Assembly: GCF_009769385.1 (NCBI RefSeq)
Contig: NZ_ML775961.1
Location: 1-64,000, forward strand
Length of the DNA: 64,000 nucleotides
Reading direction: 5' to 3'
Source: Saccharothrix deserti
Lineage (GTDB): Bacteria > Actinomycetota > Actinomycetes > Mycobacteriales > Pseudonocardiaceae
Numbering within the stretch: the stretch's first letter is position 1; each line of letters begins with the position of its first letter. Made by a program: the position numbers and the translations under genes. The notes beneath the pieces were generated by a model that saw nothing but the letters and a program-made list of their open reading frames with translations, was not told the DNA's origin and ran no database searches. Below are positions 1 through 8,792 of this stretch, in pieces.

Positions 1-1
1 G

Positions 2-100
2 GCGGCGGTGGTCCGCAACCGCCTCAAACGGATGCAGTACCGCCCCGACCTGCTCGACGGGTTCATCGCACAAACCGGATTGATCACTACGCCACCATGA
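2..100 (+). CDS. C-terminal end of an unidentified gene (cut by window edge)
   Basis: An open frame runs in from the left edge and stops at TGA 98-100. It gives about 32 residues ending LITTPP, preceded by a basic stretch (RNRLKRMQYRP). The composition is reminiscent of the basic tails of transposases or integrases, but I cannot assign a family from this little sequence. The next gene starts 38 bp downstream on the same strand. Confidence is low because the fragment is short and any frame could be open over this distance. Confidence 0.3.
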   Translation, partial: AAVVRNRLKRMQYRPDLLDGFIAQTGLITTPP

Positions 101-137
101 CGTCACCCTGAACTGAAAAGGTCAGTAGCGTGGGCGG

Positions 138-869
138 ATGAAGGTCCACGACATGATCGTCGACGAACGGCTGCGGATGGCGGACCTCCTCGACGGCTTG
201 GACGCGCGGCAACTGGCCACGCCCAGCCTGCCCGAGGGGTGGACCGTGCACGACGTCGGCGCCCACCTGATCACCTACCTCAGGTTCGGCCGGCTGAAGC
301 TGTACTGGGGCATCGGCGCCATGGCGGCCGACTTCGACCGGTTGAACCGGGAGCTGACCGCACGCGCCGCCCGGATGTCCACTTCGGACATCACCGACCG
401 GATGCGGCGGTGGGCGAAGTCGAAGGTCAGCATCCCGCGGTCCGGCTACGACCCGGTGCTGGCCGACATCCTGCTGCACGACTACGACGTGCGCGTGCCG
501 CTCGTGATCGAGCGGGCCATGCCGGAGGACCGGCTGTGGGTCGCGTTCCAGCACCTCGCCGCCAAGCCGTCACCCGGCTACGCGATGGGCGGGCGGCTGG
601 CGAACCTGCGGCTGGAGGCAGTCGACACGGGTTGGTCGCACGGCACCGGACCAGTGGTGCGCGGCTCCGCCGAGCCGCTGGTGCTGGCGATGAGCGGCCG
701 AGCCGCGGGGTTCGCCGAGTTGGCCGGCGACGGCCTGTCCGTGCTGCGGCAACGCGTCGCCGCACCGCCGCCGCGCGGCCCGGCGCAACGCCTCAAGACG
801 GTGATCAACGTGCTGGTGGACCCGCCACCGCCGGAGCGCCGGTCGCGGTCGGCCGCCGGCGGTTCGTGA
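138..869 (+). CDS. Maleylpyruvate isomerase-family mycothiol-dependent protein
   Basis: The 243-residue product begins MKVHDMIVDERLRMADLLDGL and continues with LPEGWTVHDVGAHL. This is the N-terminal pattern of the mycothiol-dependent MDMPI/DinB-like fold, in which a histidine triad binds metal (the His of DVGAHL and the HDYDVR segment near residue 117 are candidates). Such proteins use mycothiol as cofactor in isomerase or transferase reactions in actinobacteria. The substrate cannot be inferred. The ATG at 138 follows a weak GGGCGG purine stretch. The gene is monocistronic and its C-terminal tail is basic and proline-rich, so it is probably cytoplasmic. Confidence 0.75.
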   Translation: MKVHDMIVDERLRMADLLDGLDARQLATPSLPEGWTVHDVGAHLITYLRFGRLKLYWGIGAMAADFDRLNRELTARAARMSTSDITDRMRRWAKSKVSIPRSGYDPVLADILLHDYDVRVPLVIERAMPEDRLWVAFQHLAAKPSPGYAMGGRLANLRLEAVDTGWSHGTGPVVRGSAEPLVLAMSGRAAGFAELAGDGLSVLRQRVAAPPPRGPAQRLKTVINVLVDPPPPERRSRSAAGGS

Positions 870-916
870 ACCACCCGCACCCGGGCGACCCTGTCGCCGA
901 GCTCCGATCGTCGGAA

Positions 917-963
917 TTGACAGTGCGGCGATCGGGCTCGTAAGTTGACGGAAAGCGCTTTCC
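917..963 (+). promoter_or_regulatory. Promoter with LacI-type operator for the GH2 gene
   Basis: TTGACA (917-922) and TAAGTT (941-946) are separated by 18 bp, a good SigA-type promoter. Directly at the expected start point lies a perfect 14-bp palindrome, GGAAAGCGCTTTCC (950-963). Palindromes centred on CG and flanked by A/T-rich arms are the classic operators of LacI-family sugar repressors. The next gene is a secreted beta-galactosidase, so sugar-induced derepression is the likely logic. No LacI gene lies in the window. Confidence 0.65.
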
Positions 964-988
964 AAAGTCCAACAAAATCAAACATCGC

Positions 989-1020
989 GCGCCCGCTCGA
1001 CGCTTCCGGTCGACGGGCGC
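989..1020 (+). other. Leader hairpin upstream of the GH2 gene
   Basis: Arms GCGCCCG-C-TCGAC (989-1001) and GTCGACGGGCGC (1009-1020) pair over 12 bp with one bulged C and a 7-nt loop. The hairpin lies inside the predicted 5' leader between the operator and the start codon at 1167. It has no U-run after it, so it may act as an RNA stabiliser or weak attenuator rather than a terminator. Confidence 0.45.
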
Positions 1021-1166
1021 TTCGCCATGTCCATTCGGGCCTGCTCTGCCTGCTCGTCGTCCGCTTGGCGACGATCTGTGACCGGTCCGGAAACCCAAAT
1101 GCACCTTGACGGGCCGCTGACTTCTGATCAATCTTGTGTGGTTCTGGTTGAACATGGAGGTTCAGC

Positions 1167-4100
1167 ATGGCGCGCCTGCGCACTGTGGCAACGGTGTTGT
1201 TCGTTCTAGGTGCTTCGGTCGTCGGTGTCAGTGCGGGGCCGGCCGCGGCCGCCGCACCACCAGGCGATCTCTACTCCTACCTCGAAGATCCGGGCAAGGT
1301 CGCGGAGGGCCAGGAGCAGGCGCACGCCTACCTCCGCCCGTACGCCGACGTCGACTCGGCGGTCCGCCGCGACGAGCGCTCGCCGTACACGCAGTCGCTG
1401 GACGGCAAGTGGCGGATCGCGATGGCCAAGCGGCCGGAGGAGGTCCCGGCGGACTTCCACGCCGACGGCTACGACACGTCGGGGTGGCGTGAGGTCTCGG
1501 TGCCGCACACGTGGCAGACCGACGGCCTCGACCACCCGATCTTCCGCAACATCGCCACCGAGATCCAGCCGGACGACCCGCCACGCGTGCCGCGCGACAT
1601 CAACCCGACCGGCGCCTACACGCGTGACTTCGACCTGCCCGCCGACTGGACTCGCCGCACCACGTTCCTCCGCTTCGAAGGCGTCACCTCCGGCTACTTC
1701 GTCTGGGTCAACGGCAAGTACATCGGCTACGACCAGGGCGGCTACACCCCGGCGGAGTTCGACATCTCCTCCGCCCTGCGCCCCGGCAAGAACCGCGTCG
1801 CCGTGCAGGTGCACCGCTGGAGCGCGGGCGCGTACCTGGAGGACGTCGACCAGTGGCGGTACTCGGGCATCTTCCGCTCGGTCCGCCTGCACTCGACACC
1901 CGCCACCTACGTCAGCGACGTGACGCTGCGGACCGACCTGGACGCCACCTACACCGACGCGACCCTCTCCGCCGCCGTCGAGGTGGGCCACAAGGCCGGC
2001 GGCACGACCGGCGCGCACCGCGTCACCGCGAGCCTGCGCGACGGTCGGGGCAGGCAGATCGGGACGGTCAGCCAGAACGTCGAGGTGACCGACGCCGGTG
2101 GCCAGGTCCAGTTGACGATGCCGGTGCGCAACCCGGCGAAGTGGACCGACGAGACCCCGAACCTGCACACCGTCGTGTTCACCCTCACCGGTCCCGACGG
2201 CCGCACCACCCACATCACCAGCGAGACCACCGGTTTCCGCGAGATCGAGATCCGCGACAAGCAGCTGCTGATCAACGGCAAGCGCACCCTGTTCAAGGGC
2301 GTCAACCGGGCGGAGACCGACGCCGACCACGGCAGGCACGTCCCGCGGGCGGCGCAGGAACGCGACGTGGCGCTGATGGAGCAGCTCAACGTCAACGCGG
2401 TGCGCACCTCGCACTACCCGTCCGACCCGTACTTCTACGAGCTGGCGGACAAGCACGGCCTGTGGATCGCCGACGAGGTCGACATCGAGACCCACAACCA
2501 CGAGAACTGCAACAACTGGTGCCAGGCGAACCAGCCGGAGTGGAAGCCCGCGTTCATGGACCGCCTCGTCGGCATGGTCGAGCGGGACAAGAACCACCCG
2601 AGCGTGTTCATGTGGGACACCGGCAACGAGGCGGGCCTCGGCGCCCACCACTACGCGATGGCGGACTGGCTGGTCGCGAACGAGCCGACCCGCCCGAAGT
2701 ACCACCAGTCCAACAACCCCGACGGTGACGCGCCGTTCGCCGACGTGTGGGGCCCGCGGTACCCGTCGCCGGAGAAGTTCGAGCAGCAGGCGAAGAACAC
2801 CACGAAGCCGTTGATCTTCGGCGAGTACGCGCACGCGATGGGCAACAGCCTCGGCAACTTCCGCGAGTTCTGGGAGACCACCCGGGCGAACCCGGCCACC
2901 CAGGGCGGTTTCATCTGGGACTGGGCCGAGGCGAGCATCCGGCAGAAGGTGCGAATCCTGCCCGACTCGTCGGGCAACAACATCTCCGCGCACCTGTCGG
3001 GCGCGCCGGAGCTGGTCGACGGCCACCGCGGCAAGGCGCTGTTCATGTCCGGCCTGGACGACTTCGTCGAGGTCTACCGCGACCGGAAGCTCGACATCAC
3101 CGGCAAGGCGTTGACGCTGGACGCGTGGGTCAAGCCGGCGAAGTGGAGTGGTGACTTCCGCATCGTCGGCAAGGGCGACCACCAGTACGCGATGAAGATG
3201 AAGACCGAGACGCAGTTGGAGTTCTTCATCCACAGCGGCACCTGGCAAGCGGTTCAGGCCACCGTGCCCAGCGATTTCTACGGCAACTGGCACCGGGTCA
3301 GCGGTACCTACGACGGCACCGCGCTGCGGCTCTACATCGACGGCCGCGAGGTCGCGAGCAAGCCGTTCACCGGTGCGATCGACTCGTCGTCGGCCGAGGT
3401 GAACATCGGGCGTGACTTCGAGACGTCGTGGAACGACCCGGCGAAGGTCGGGCGGATGGCGCACGGTGCGGTGGACGACGTCCGGATCTACGACCGCACC
3501 CTCACGCCGGCCGAGCTGAACGCGGCCGAACCGGTGGGCGGCGCGGTGCTGGCGCTGGACTTCGACCGCGTCGAGGAGCGCGGCACGCACCTGTCCTACG
3601 GCTCCAGCCTGTCCGGCCTGGACGGTCTGGTCAGCCCCGACCGCGACGCCCAGCCCGAGACCGCCCAGATGGCGTGGGCGCACCAGCCGCTGCGGTTCGG
3701 CTACGCCGACGGCGTGCTGTCGGTGCTCAACGAGCGGCAGTTCAGCGGCACCGACGGGCTCAAGCTGAAGTGGAAGATCACCGAGGGCTCGCGCGTCGTG
3801 ACGCGCGGGGAGCAGCCGTTGCGGGTGGCGGCGAACTCGACCGGCACGATCCCGGTGCAGGTGCCCGCGAACCCGGCCGACCGCGAGCGGTTCCTGACCG
3901 TCGAGGCGGTCACCGCGTGGGGTCAGCCGATGCTGCCCGCCGGGCACGTGCTGGCGCACGACCAGTTCTCGCTGGGCGGAACCAAGGTGCCGGGCCTCGA
4001 CCAGGCTCCGAAGGGTGGCAGCGCCTCCGTCACGGCCGACACCGATGCCGCCGTCACCGCGACGGCAGAGGGCGTCAGCTACACGGTGGACAAGAAGTCC

Positions 4101-4925
4101 GGCTCGCTGTCGTCGATCAAGGTCCGCGACCGGGAACTGCTGAGCAGCGGGCCCGAGCTCGACGCGTGGCGCGCGCCGATCAGCAACGAGACGTTCAAGT
4201 GGGGGCGGGCCGAGGGCGAGGACTGGCGCAAGGTCGGGTTGGACCGGCTCGCCACCACCGTCACCGACGTCCGCGTCGAACCGGCCGACTCCGGCGTGCG
4301 CGTCGTGGTGGACAGCCGGGTGGCCGCGCCGGACGTCACGGGCGCGTGGTTCGACCAGACGATGACCTACACGGTCGAACGCGGCGGTGTGCTGCGGCTC
4401 GGGCACAAGGTCACCCCGCAGGGCTCCATGCGGACGTTGCCGTACCTGCCGCGGATCGGCGTCTCGCTGGGGCTGCCGGACAGCTACGACCGGTTCGCCT
4501 GGTACGGCCGTGAGGCGGAGAGCTACGTCGACCGCAAGGACGGCACGCCGATCGGCGTCCACTCGTCCACTGTGGACGAGCAGTACGTCGACTACCACCG
4601 CCCGCAGGACTACGGCAACCACACCGACAGCCGGTGGGCGCTGCTCACCGACGGCCGCACCGGTGGCCTGCTGGTGGCCGGTGCCAAGGACGTCAGCGTG
4701 ACGCCGTACGACGACCTCGACCGGGCCGCGTACCCGTTCCAGCTCCAGCGCAACAAGGGCTGGGTCACGCTGCACGCGAGCCACGCCGTCACGGGTGTCG
4801 GCGACACCCCGAACCCGGTGCGGCAACGCAGCCAGGTCCGACCGGACACCACCTACGAGTACACGCTGTCCCTGCGTCCGTTGACCGTCCAGGAGGCACG
4901 CTCGGGAATGCCTTCGGGCGGGTGA
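1167..4925 (+). CDS. Secreted GH2 beta-galactosidase with inserted LamG domain
   Basis: The 1252-residue product has a Sec signal peptide (about residues 1-30, ending in an alanine run). It then has the LacZ order: jelly-roll sugar-binding domain, immunoglobulin-like domain and TIM barrel. The acid/base is Glu488 in the NEAGLG motif and the nucleophile is Glu553 in FGEYAHAMGN. At about residues 607-788, right after GGFIWDW, a LamG/concanavalin-like domain is inserted. The C-terminal third matches the beta-galactosidase small-chain domain. The protein is secreted and should hydrolyse terminal beta-galactosides outside the cell; a GH2 with a different sugar specificity is possible. GGAGG at 1156-1160 supports the ATG. 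Confidence 0.92.
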   Translation: MARLRTVATVLFVLGASVVGVSAGPAAAAAPPGDLYSYLEDPGKVAEGQEQAHAYLRPYADVDSAVRRDERSPYTQSLDGKWRIAMAKRPEEVPADFHADGYDTSGWREVSVPHTWQTDGLDHPIFRNIATEIQPDDPPRVPRDINPTGAYTRDFDLPADWTRRTTFLRFEGVTSGYFVWVNGKYIGYDQGGYTPAEFDISSALRPGKNRVAVQVHRWSAGAYLEDVDQWRYSGIFRSVRLHSTPATYVSDVTLRTDLDATYTDATLSAAVEVGHKAGGTTGAHRVTASLRDGRGRQIGTVSQNVEVTDAGGQVQLTMPVRNPAKWTDETPNLHTVVFTLTGPDGRTTHITSETTGFREIEIRDKQLLINGKRTLFKGVNRAETDADHGRHVPRAAQERDVALMEQLNVNAVRTSHYPSDPYFYELADKHGLWIADEVDIETHNHENCNNWCQANQPEWKPAFMDRLVGMVERDKNHPSVFMWDTGNEAGLGAHHYAMADWLVANEPTRPKYHQSNNPDGDAPFADVWGPRYPSPEKFEQQAKNTTKPLIFGEYAHAMGNSLGNFREFWETTRANPATQGGFIWDWAEASIRQKVRILPDSSGNNISAHLSGAPELVDGHRGKALFMSGLDDFVEVYRDRKLDITGKALTLDAWVKPAKWSGDFRIVGKGDHQYAMKMKTETQLEFFIHSGTWQAVQATVPSDFYGNWHRVSGTYDGTALRLYIDGREVASKPFTGAIDSSSAEVNIGRDFETSWNDPAKVGRMAHGAVDDVRIYDRTLTPAELNAAEPVGGAVLALDFDRVEERGTHLSYGSSLSGLDGLVSPDRDAQPETAQMAWAHQPLRFGYADGVLSVLNERQFSGTDGLKLKWKITEGSRVVTRGEQPLRVAANSTGTIPVQVPANPADRERFLTVEAVTAWGQPMLPAGHVLAHDQFSLGGTKVPGLDQAPKGGSASVTADTDAAVTATAEGVSYTVDKKSGSLSSIKVRDRELLSSGPELDAWRAPISNETFKWGRAEGEDWRKVGLDRLATTVTDVRVEPADSGVRVVVDSRVAAPDVTGAWFDQTMTYTVERGGVLRLGHKVTPQGSMRTLPYLPRIGVSLGLPDSYDRFAWYGREAESYVDRKDGTPIGVHSSTVDEQYVDYHRPQDYGNHTDSRWALLTDGRTGGLLVAGAKDVSVTPYDDLDRAAYPFQLQRNKGWVTLHASHAVTGVGDTPNPVRQRSQVRPDTTYEYTLSLRPLTVQEARSGMPSGG

Positions 4926-4944
4926 TCACCGGCTGACGCTCGAT

Positions 4945-4982
4945 GACCGGGTTCGCAGGACGCACCTCCTGCGAACCCGGTC
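4945..4982. terminator. Bidirectional terminator hairpin
   Basis: A perfect 16-bp stem (4945-4960 with 4967-4982) surrounds a 6-nt loop between the convergent beta-galactosidase and glycosyltransferase genes. It ends 13 bp before the stop codon of the minus-strand gene, so it can serve both transcripts. Confidence 0.85.
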
Positions 4983-4995
4983 TCATGCGCGGGTA

Positions 4996-6135
4996 CTACG
5001 CGCCGGCGAACTGCGGTTCTGCGACCAGCCGTTCGATCAGCGGCACCGCTTGTGCGGGTTCCGGCAATTCGAGGATCTCCGCCCGCACCCGTTCGGCCGC
5101 CCGCCGGTAACTCGAATCGGCCAACACCTCGGTCACCGCGTCCCGAACGCCCTGCGGGGTGACGGTGACCGGGTCCAGTGCCTTCCCCACACCGAGTCGC
5201 GTGCACTGGTCGGCGTTGTGCGGCTGGTCGGCGCCCATGGGCAGCAGCACCGTGGGCAGGCCGTGCGCCAGCGCGCCGATGACGCTGCCCGAGCCGCCGT
5301 GCGAGATCACCAGATCGCAGCGTGGCAGCACTTCGGCTTGCGGGACGTAGCGGGCGATGCGCACTCCTGCCCGCTGCTCGCCGAATTCGGCCGGGTCGAT
5401 GTGCTTGCCGACCGTGGCCACCACGTTCACCGGCAGGTCGCGCAGCCCGGCCAGCACCCGGGAGAACAGGTCGCCGGATTCGGTGTTGAACACCGTGCCC
5501 AGGGTGAAGTACACCGTGGGCGTGTCGGACCGCGCCGCCGGGCCGACCGGCGGGCGGATCGCGAAAGCGGTGTCCGGCAACGGAAAGGCCGGATCGCGGA
5601 AACTCGGCGGGAACGGCGAGATCATCAGGTGCCGGTGCAGCATGACCAGGTCGGGATCGGGCGGCAGACCGTGTTCGGCGCGCAACTCGGCCAGCGGCTG
5701 CCCGATCACCGCCGGACGCACGAACGAACCCGACGCGATGACCTGCGCGTTCGCGTAGGGAAGCCCGAGTTTCTCGGCGGCGAGCACGCTGCCGAAGTCG
5801 AGTTCCTCGCACACGACCACGTCCGGGCGCCACCGGCCGAACAGGTCCAGGTAGAGCGGCACGCGCCTGCGGGCCCCGATCCGGACGAAGCCGTCGCGCA
5901 CCTCGCTGTCGTCCCGGTCCCGGTCGGGCACCAGCAGCGGCAGGCGTTCCGGGGCATCATCGCCGCCTTCCTGCTCCACCGCGAACGCCGTGAACCCGGC
6001 CGCCTCGATCGCCTCCAGCCGAGCCGGGCCGGCCGCGAACGCGACGGTGTGGCCGGCGGCGGCCACGGCCGAGGCGAGCGGGACCACCGGCTGGAAGTGG
6101 CCCAGCCCGCCGGCGAAGGTGAACAGCACGCGCAT
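4996..6135 (-). CDS. MGT-type (GT1) glycosyltransferase
   Basis: The 379-residue product begins MRVLFTFAGGLGHFQPVVPLA, the GT-B N-terminal loop of macrolide-type glycosyltransferases with the catalytic-type His in GLGH. Near the C-terminus, VISHGGSGSVIGAL and LPMGADQPHNA form the nucleotide-sugar binding motif. It should transfer a sugar from an NDP-sugar to a small-molecule acceptor in the cytoplasm. No biosynthetic cluster surrounds it, so it may be a detoxifying glycosylase of the macrolide-inactivation type. I chose the ATG at 6135 over a longer frame because the GT-B fold starts here. Confidence 0.85.
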   Translation of the reverse strand: MRVLFTFAGGLGHFQPVVPLASAVAAAGHTVAFAAGPARLEAIEAAGFTAFAVEQEGGDDAPERLPLLVPDRDRDDSEVRDGFVRIGARRRVPLYLDLFGRWRPDVVVCEELDFGSVLAAEKLGLPYANAQVIASGSFVRPAVIGQPLAELRAEHGLPPDPDLVMLHRHLMISPFPPSFRDPAFPLPDTAFAIRPPVGPAARSDTPTVYFTLGTVFNTESGDLFSRVLAGLRDLPVNVVATVGKHIDPAEFGEQRAGVRIARYVPQAEVLPRCDLVISHGGSGSVIGALAHGLPTVLLPMGADQPHNADQCTRLGVGKALDPVTVTPQGVRDAVTEVLADSSYRRAAERVRAEILELPEPAQAVPLIERLVAEPQFAGA

Positions 6136-6255
6136 CGCGCCACCATATCGATCTGCCCGTTGCCGCCCGCAAACCAATTCCGAACCCCGCGAGGTCCGCC
6201 CGCACAAGGCAAGTGGTGTCCGTTGCGCGGACGCCGATGAGCGTGTCCTGATAGG

Positions 6256-7197
6256 TCACATCGCGGAATCCAGGCGTTGGCGCTGCTCGGCGGTCAGCTC
6301 CAGTGACACCCCCGCGATCGCCTCGTCCAGTTGCTCGACCTTGCTGACGCCGATGATCGGGATGGCGGCCGGGTTCCCTCCGGTCAGCCACGCCAACACC
6401 ACCCGGTTGCGGTTCGTGCCGGTCTCGGCGGCGATCTCGTCGAGCACCGCGAGGCGGCGGGCGGTGCCGGGGTGGTCGTACTCGGCAGGCAGCGGCTTGT
6501 CCGCACGGGTGTAGCGGCCGCTCAGCAGCGGCGTGTACGCCCACAGCGCCATGTCCGGGTGGTGCTCCAGGTAGTGGAGCACCTCGTCGGTGACCGCACC
6601 GAACCGGTGCACGACGGTCGGTTGGGTCGCGGGGCGCGGTTGCAGGTACGTGTGGTGCTGCTGCACCGCGGTGAAGCCGGTGCTGCCGTTGGCCCGCGCG
6701 ATCTGCCGTGCCCGCTCGACCTGCCAGACGGGGTAGTTGGAGCAGCCGAGGCGGCCGACCGCACCTGCGGACACCAGCTCGTCGAACGCGGCGACCGTCT
6801 CTTCCAGCGGTGTGACCGGATCCGGCTTGTGCGCCCAGTACAGCTCGACGTGGTCCGTACCGAGTCGTCGGAGACTGCCCTCGATCCCGCTCTTGACGAC
6901 CCCGGCCGAGAGGCCTTCGGCCGTCTCCGGGAATTGCCCGGCCACGGTCGGCTCGCAGCCCACCTTGGTGCTGATCTTGACGCGGTCGCGGACACCGGGG
7001 CGGCTCGCCAGCCAACGCCCGAGCAACACCTCGCTCTGCCCGCCGAAGCCGCTCGGGTCCTCCCAGAACGCGTAGCAGTTGGCGGTGTCGATCCAGACGC
7101 CTCCGGCGTCCACGAAGCGGTCCAGGAGCTCGAACGATCGGCGCTCGTCCTGAACCGTGCCGAACAGCATCGCGCCGAGAACCAGGTTGTCAATCAT
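6256..7197 (-). CDS. Aldo/keto reductase
   Basis: The 313-residue protein has the aldo/keto reductase TIM-barrel signatures: NLVLGAMLFG at the start, WIDTANCYAF with the catalytic Asp and Tyr, KISTKVG with the Lys, and ELYWAHKPD with the active-site His. It uses NADPH to reduce carbonyls, and the substrate is unknown. It is divergent from a MocR-type regulator whose GTG lies 47 bp away. That arrangement makes this reductase the regulator's most likely target. Confidence 0.88.
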   Translation of the reverse strand: MIDNLVLGAMLFGTVQDERRSFELLDRFVDAGGVWIDTANCYAFWEDPSGFGGQSEVLLGRWLASRPGVRDRVKISTKVGCEPTVAGQFPETAEGLSAGVVKSGIEGSLRRLGTDHVELYWAHKPDPVTPLEETVAAFDELVSAGAVGRLGCSNYPVWQVERARQIARANGSTGFTAVQQHHTYLQPRPATQPTVVHRFGAVTDEVLHYLEHHPDMALWAYTPLLSGRYTRADKPLPAEYDHPGTARRLAVLDEIAAETGTNRNRVVLAWLTGGNPAAIPIIGVSKVEQLDEAIAGVSLELTAEQRQRLDSAM

Positions 7198-7243
7198 GTC
7201 CGTCACGCTAGGCGGATTCGGATCGGCAGTACGCTCCAATCTT

Positions 7244-8677
7244 GTGCCGGTTTCCCAGACCAATCTCGCGTGGGCGACGCTGCTGGACGTCGGCCCTCCC
7301 GAGCCCGGACGGCACCGCCTGCACGATCGCCTGGCCCACGCGCTGCGCACCGCGATCCGGGACGGCCGGCTGGCGGAGGGCGCCGCCGTGCCACCGAGCC
7401 GAGCGCTCGCCGAGGAACTCGGCTGCTCCCGTTGGGTCGTCACGGAGGCGTACGGGCAGCTCATCGCGGAGGGTTACCTCTCCGCCCGGGTGGGTTCGGC
7501 CACGCGCGTCTCGTGGTCACCGGACACCTCGCCGCCACGGCCTCGCACGCGGCGCACACCGGCGCGGCCACCGATCCGGTACGACCTCGCGCCCGGCCTG
7601 CCCGACCTGCGTGCGTTCCCGCGCCGCCGCTGGGCCGACGCCGTCCGGGCGGTCATCGGCTCGGCCGTCCACTACGACCTCGACGTGCCCGACCCCGCCG
7701 GGCACGCGGTGCTGCGCACCACCGTCGCGCAGTACCTGCGGCGCTCGCGCGGCGCGGACGCGCAGGCCGCGTCCGTGTTCGTGTGCGCGGGCGTCACCGA
7801 CGGCCTGGTGCGCACGTGCCGAGCGCTGCGCGCCGAGAGGATCGCCGACGTGGCCGTGGAGAACCCGGGTTGGGGGCGGCTGCGGGACGCCGCGACGAGC
7901 GCCGGCCTGCGCGTGCACCCGGTGCCCGTCGACCACGACGGCCTCCGCGTCGAAGACCTCGCGCGTACGCCGGCACGGGCCGTCGTCGTCGGTGCGGCAC
8001 ACCAGTTCCCGACCGGCACGGTGCTGTCCCCGGCACGCCGGGCACGTCTGGTGCGCTGGGCCCGCGAGGTGGACGGCTTCGTCATCGAGGACGACTACGA
8101 CGCCGAGTTCCGCTACGACCACCACCCGGTCGCCGTCATGCAGGGGATGGATCCGAGCCGGGTCTTCCTCCTAGGCTCGGTCAGCAAGACGCTGTCGCCC
8201 GCCCTCGGTCTGGGCTGGCTGGTCGCGCCCGCCGTGACGACCGCGGCGCTCCGGGCGGCGAACCTCGTCGCCGCCGCGCCACCGGTGCTGGACCAACTGG
8301 CGCTGGCCACCTTCATCGACCGCGGGTGGTACGACGCCCACCTGCGCGCGGCGCGGCGCCGGTTCCGCTCCCGCCGCGACCTGCTGGTCCGGACGCTCGC
8401 CGGCCGGGTGCCGGAGGGCCGGGTCGCCGGCACCGCCGCAGGGCTGCACATCCTCCTGCACCTACCGGACGGCACCGACACCCGCGGGGCGGTCCGGGCC
8501 GCGGCAGCCGCCGGCCTGCGCCTGGCGGACCTCGACGACTACCGCGCGAAGCGGTCGGCAGAACGCGCGCTCGTCCTCGGGTACGGCAACATCAGCGACA
8601 CGGAGATCCCCGCTGCTGTTGCGCTCCTCCGCGAAGCGTTGCGCACGGCCGTTGCGCGCTCGGGGCCTGACGCTTGA
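7244..8677 (+). CDS. MocR-type GntR/aminotransferase regulator
   Basis: This is a 478-residue fusion. Residues about 20-90 form a GntR winged helix (LADE-like SRALAEELGCSRWVVTEAYGQL). The rest is a fold-type I aminotransferase-like domain with the PLP lysine in LGSVSKTLSPALGLGW and an upstream EDDYDAEFRYD motif. MocR proteins sense PLP or an amino-compound adduct and activate or repress a divergent gene. The GTG at 7244 was chosen because the homologous region begins there; in-frame ATGs further upstream (7157, 7196) would overlap the divergent reductase gene. Two direct CCAATCT repeats (7236-7242, 7260-7266) flank the start. Confidence 0.85.
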   Translation: MPVSQTNLAWATLLDVGPPEPGRHRLHDRLAHALRTAIRDGRLAEGAAVPPSRALAEELGCSRWVVTEAYGQLIAEGYLSARVGSATRVSWSPDTSPPRPRTRRTPARPPIRYDLAPGLPDLRAFPRRRWADAVRAVIGSAVHYDLDVPDPAGHAVLRTTVAQYLRRSRGADAQAASVFVCAGVTDGLVRTCRALRAERIADVAVENPGWGRLRDAATSAGLRVHPVPVDHDGLRVEDLARTPARAVVVGAAHQFPTGTVLSPARRARLVRWAREVDGFVIEDDYDAEFRYDHHPVAVMQGMDPSRVFLLGSVSKTLSPALGLGWLVAPAVTTAALRAANLVAAAPPVLDQLALATFIDRGWYDAHLRAARRRFRSRRDLLVRTLAGRVPEGRVAGTAAGLHILLHLPDGTDTRGAVRAAAAAGLRLADLDDYRAKRSAERALVLGYGNISDTEIPAAVALLREALRTAVARSGPDA

Positions 8678-8792
8678 GCCAGGTGTCGCGGTCGATCCGA
8701 ACGTGGACGATGACATCGCGCCGCCATCGTCGAACGACCCAAGCCCGCGAAGCGGTCATGACAACGCCGTCTGCCGGCTAATCTGTGCTGCC

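Noticed and set aside
1206-4826. Very long minus-strand open frame opposite the beta-galactosidase gene
   Set aside because: It is an antisense shadow of a high-GC coding sequence. It has no ribosome-binding site and no conserved motif, and the plus-strand gene has clear GH2 motifs.
5050-6240. Plus-strand frame opposite the glycosyltransferase gene
   Set aside because: It is an antisense shadow rich in His/Arg/Gly with no motif.
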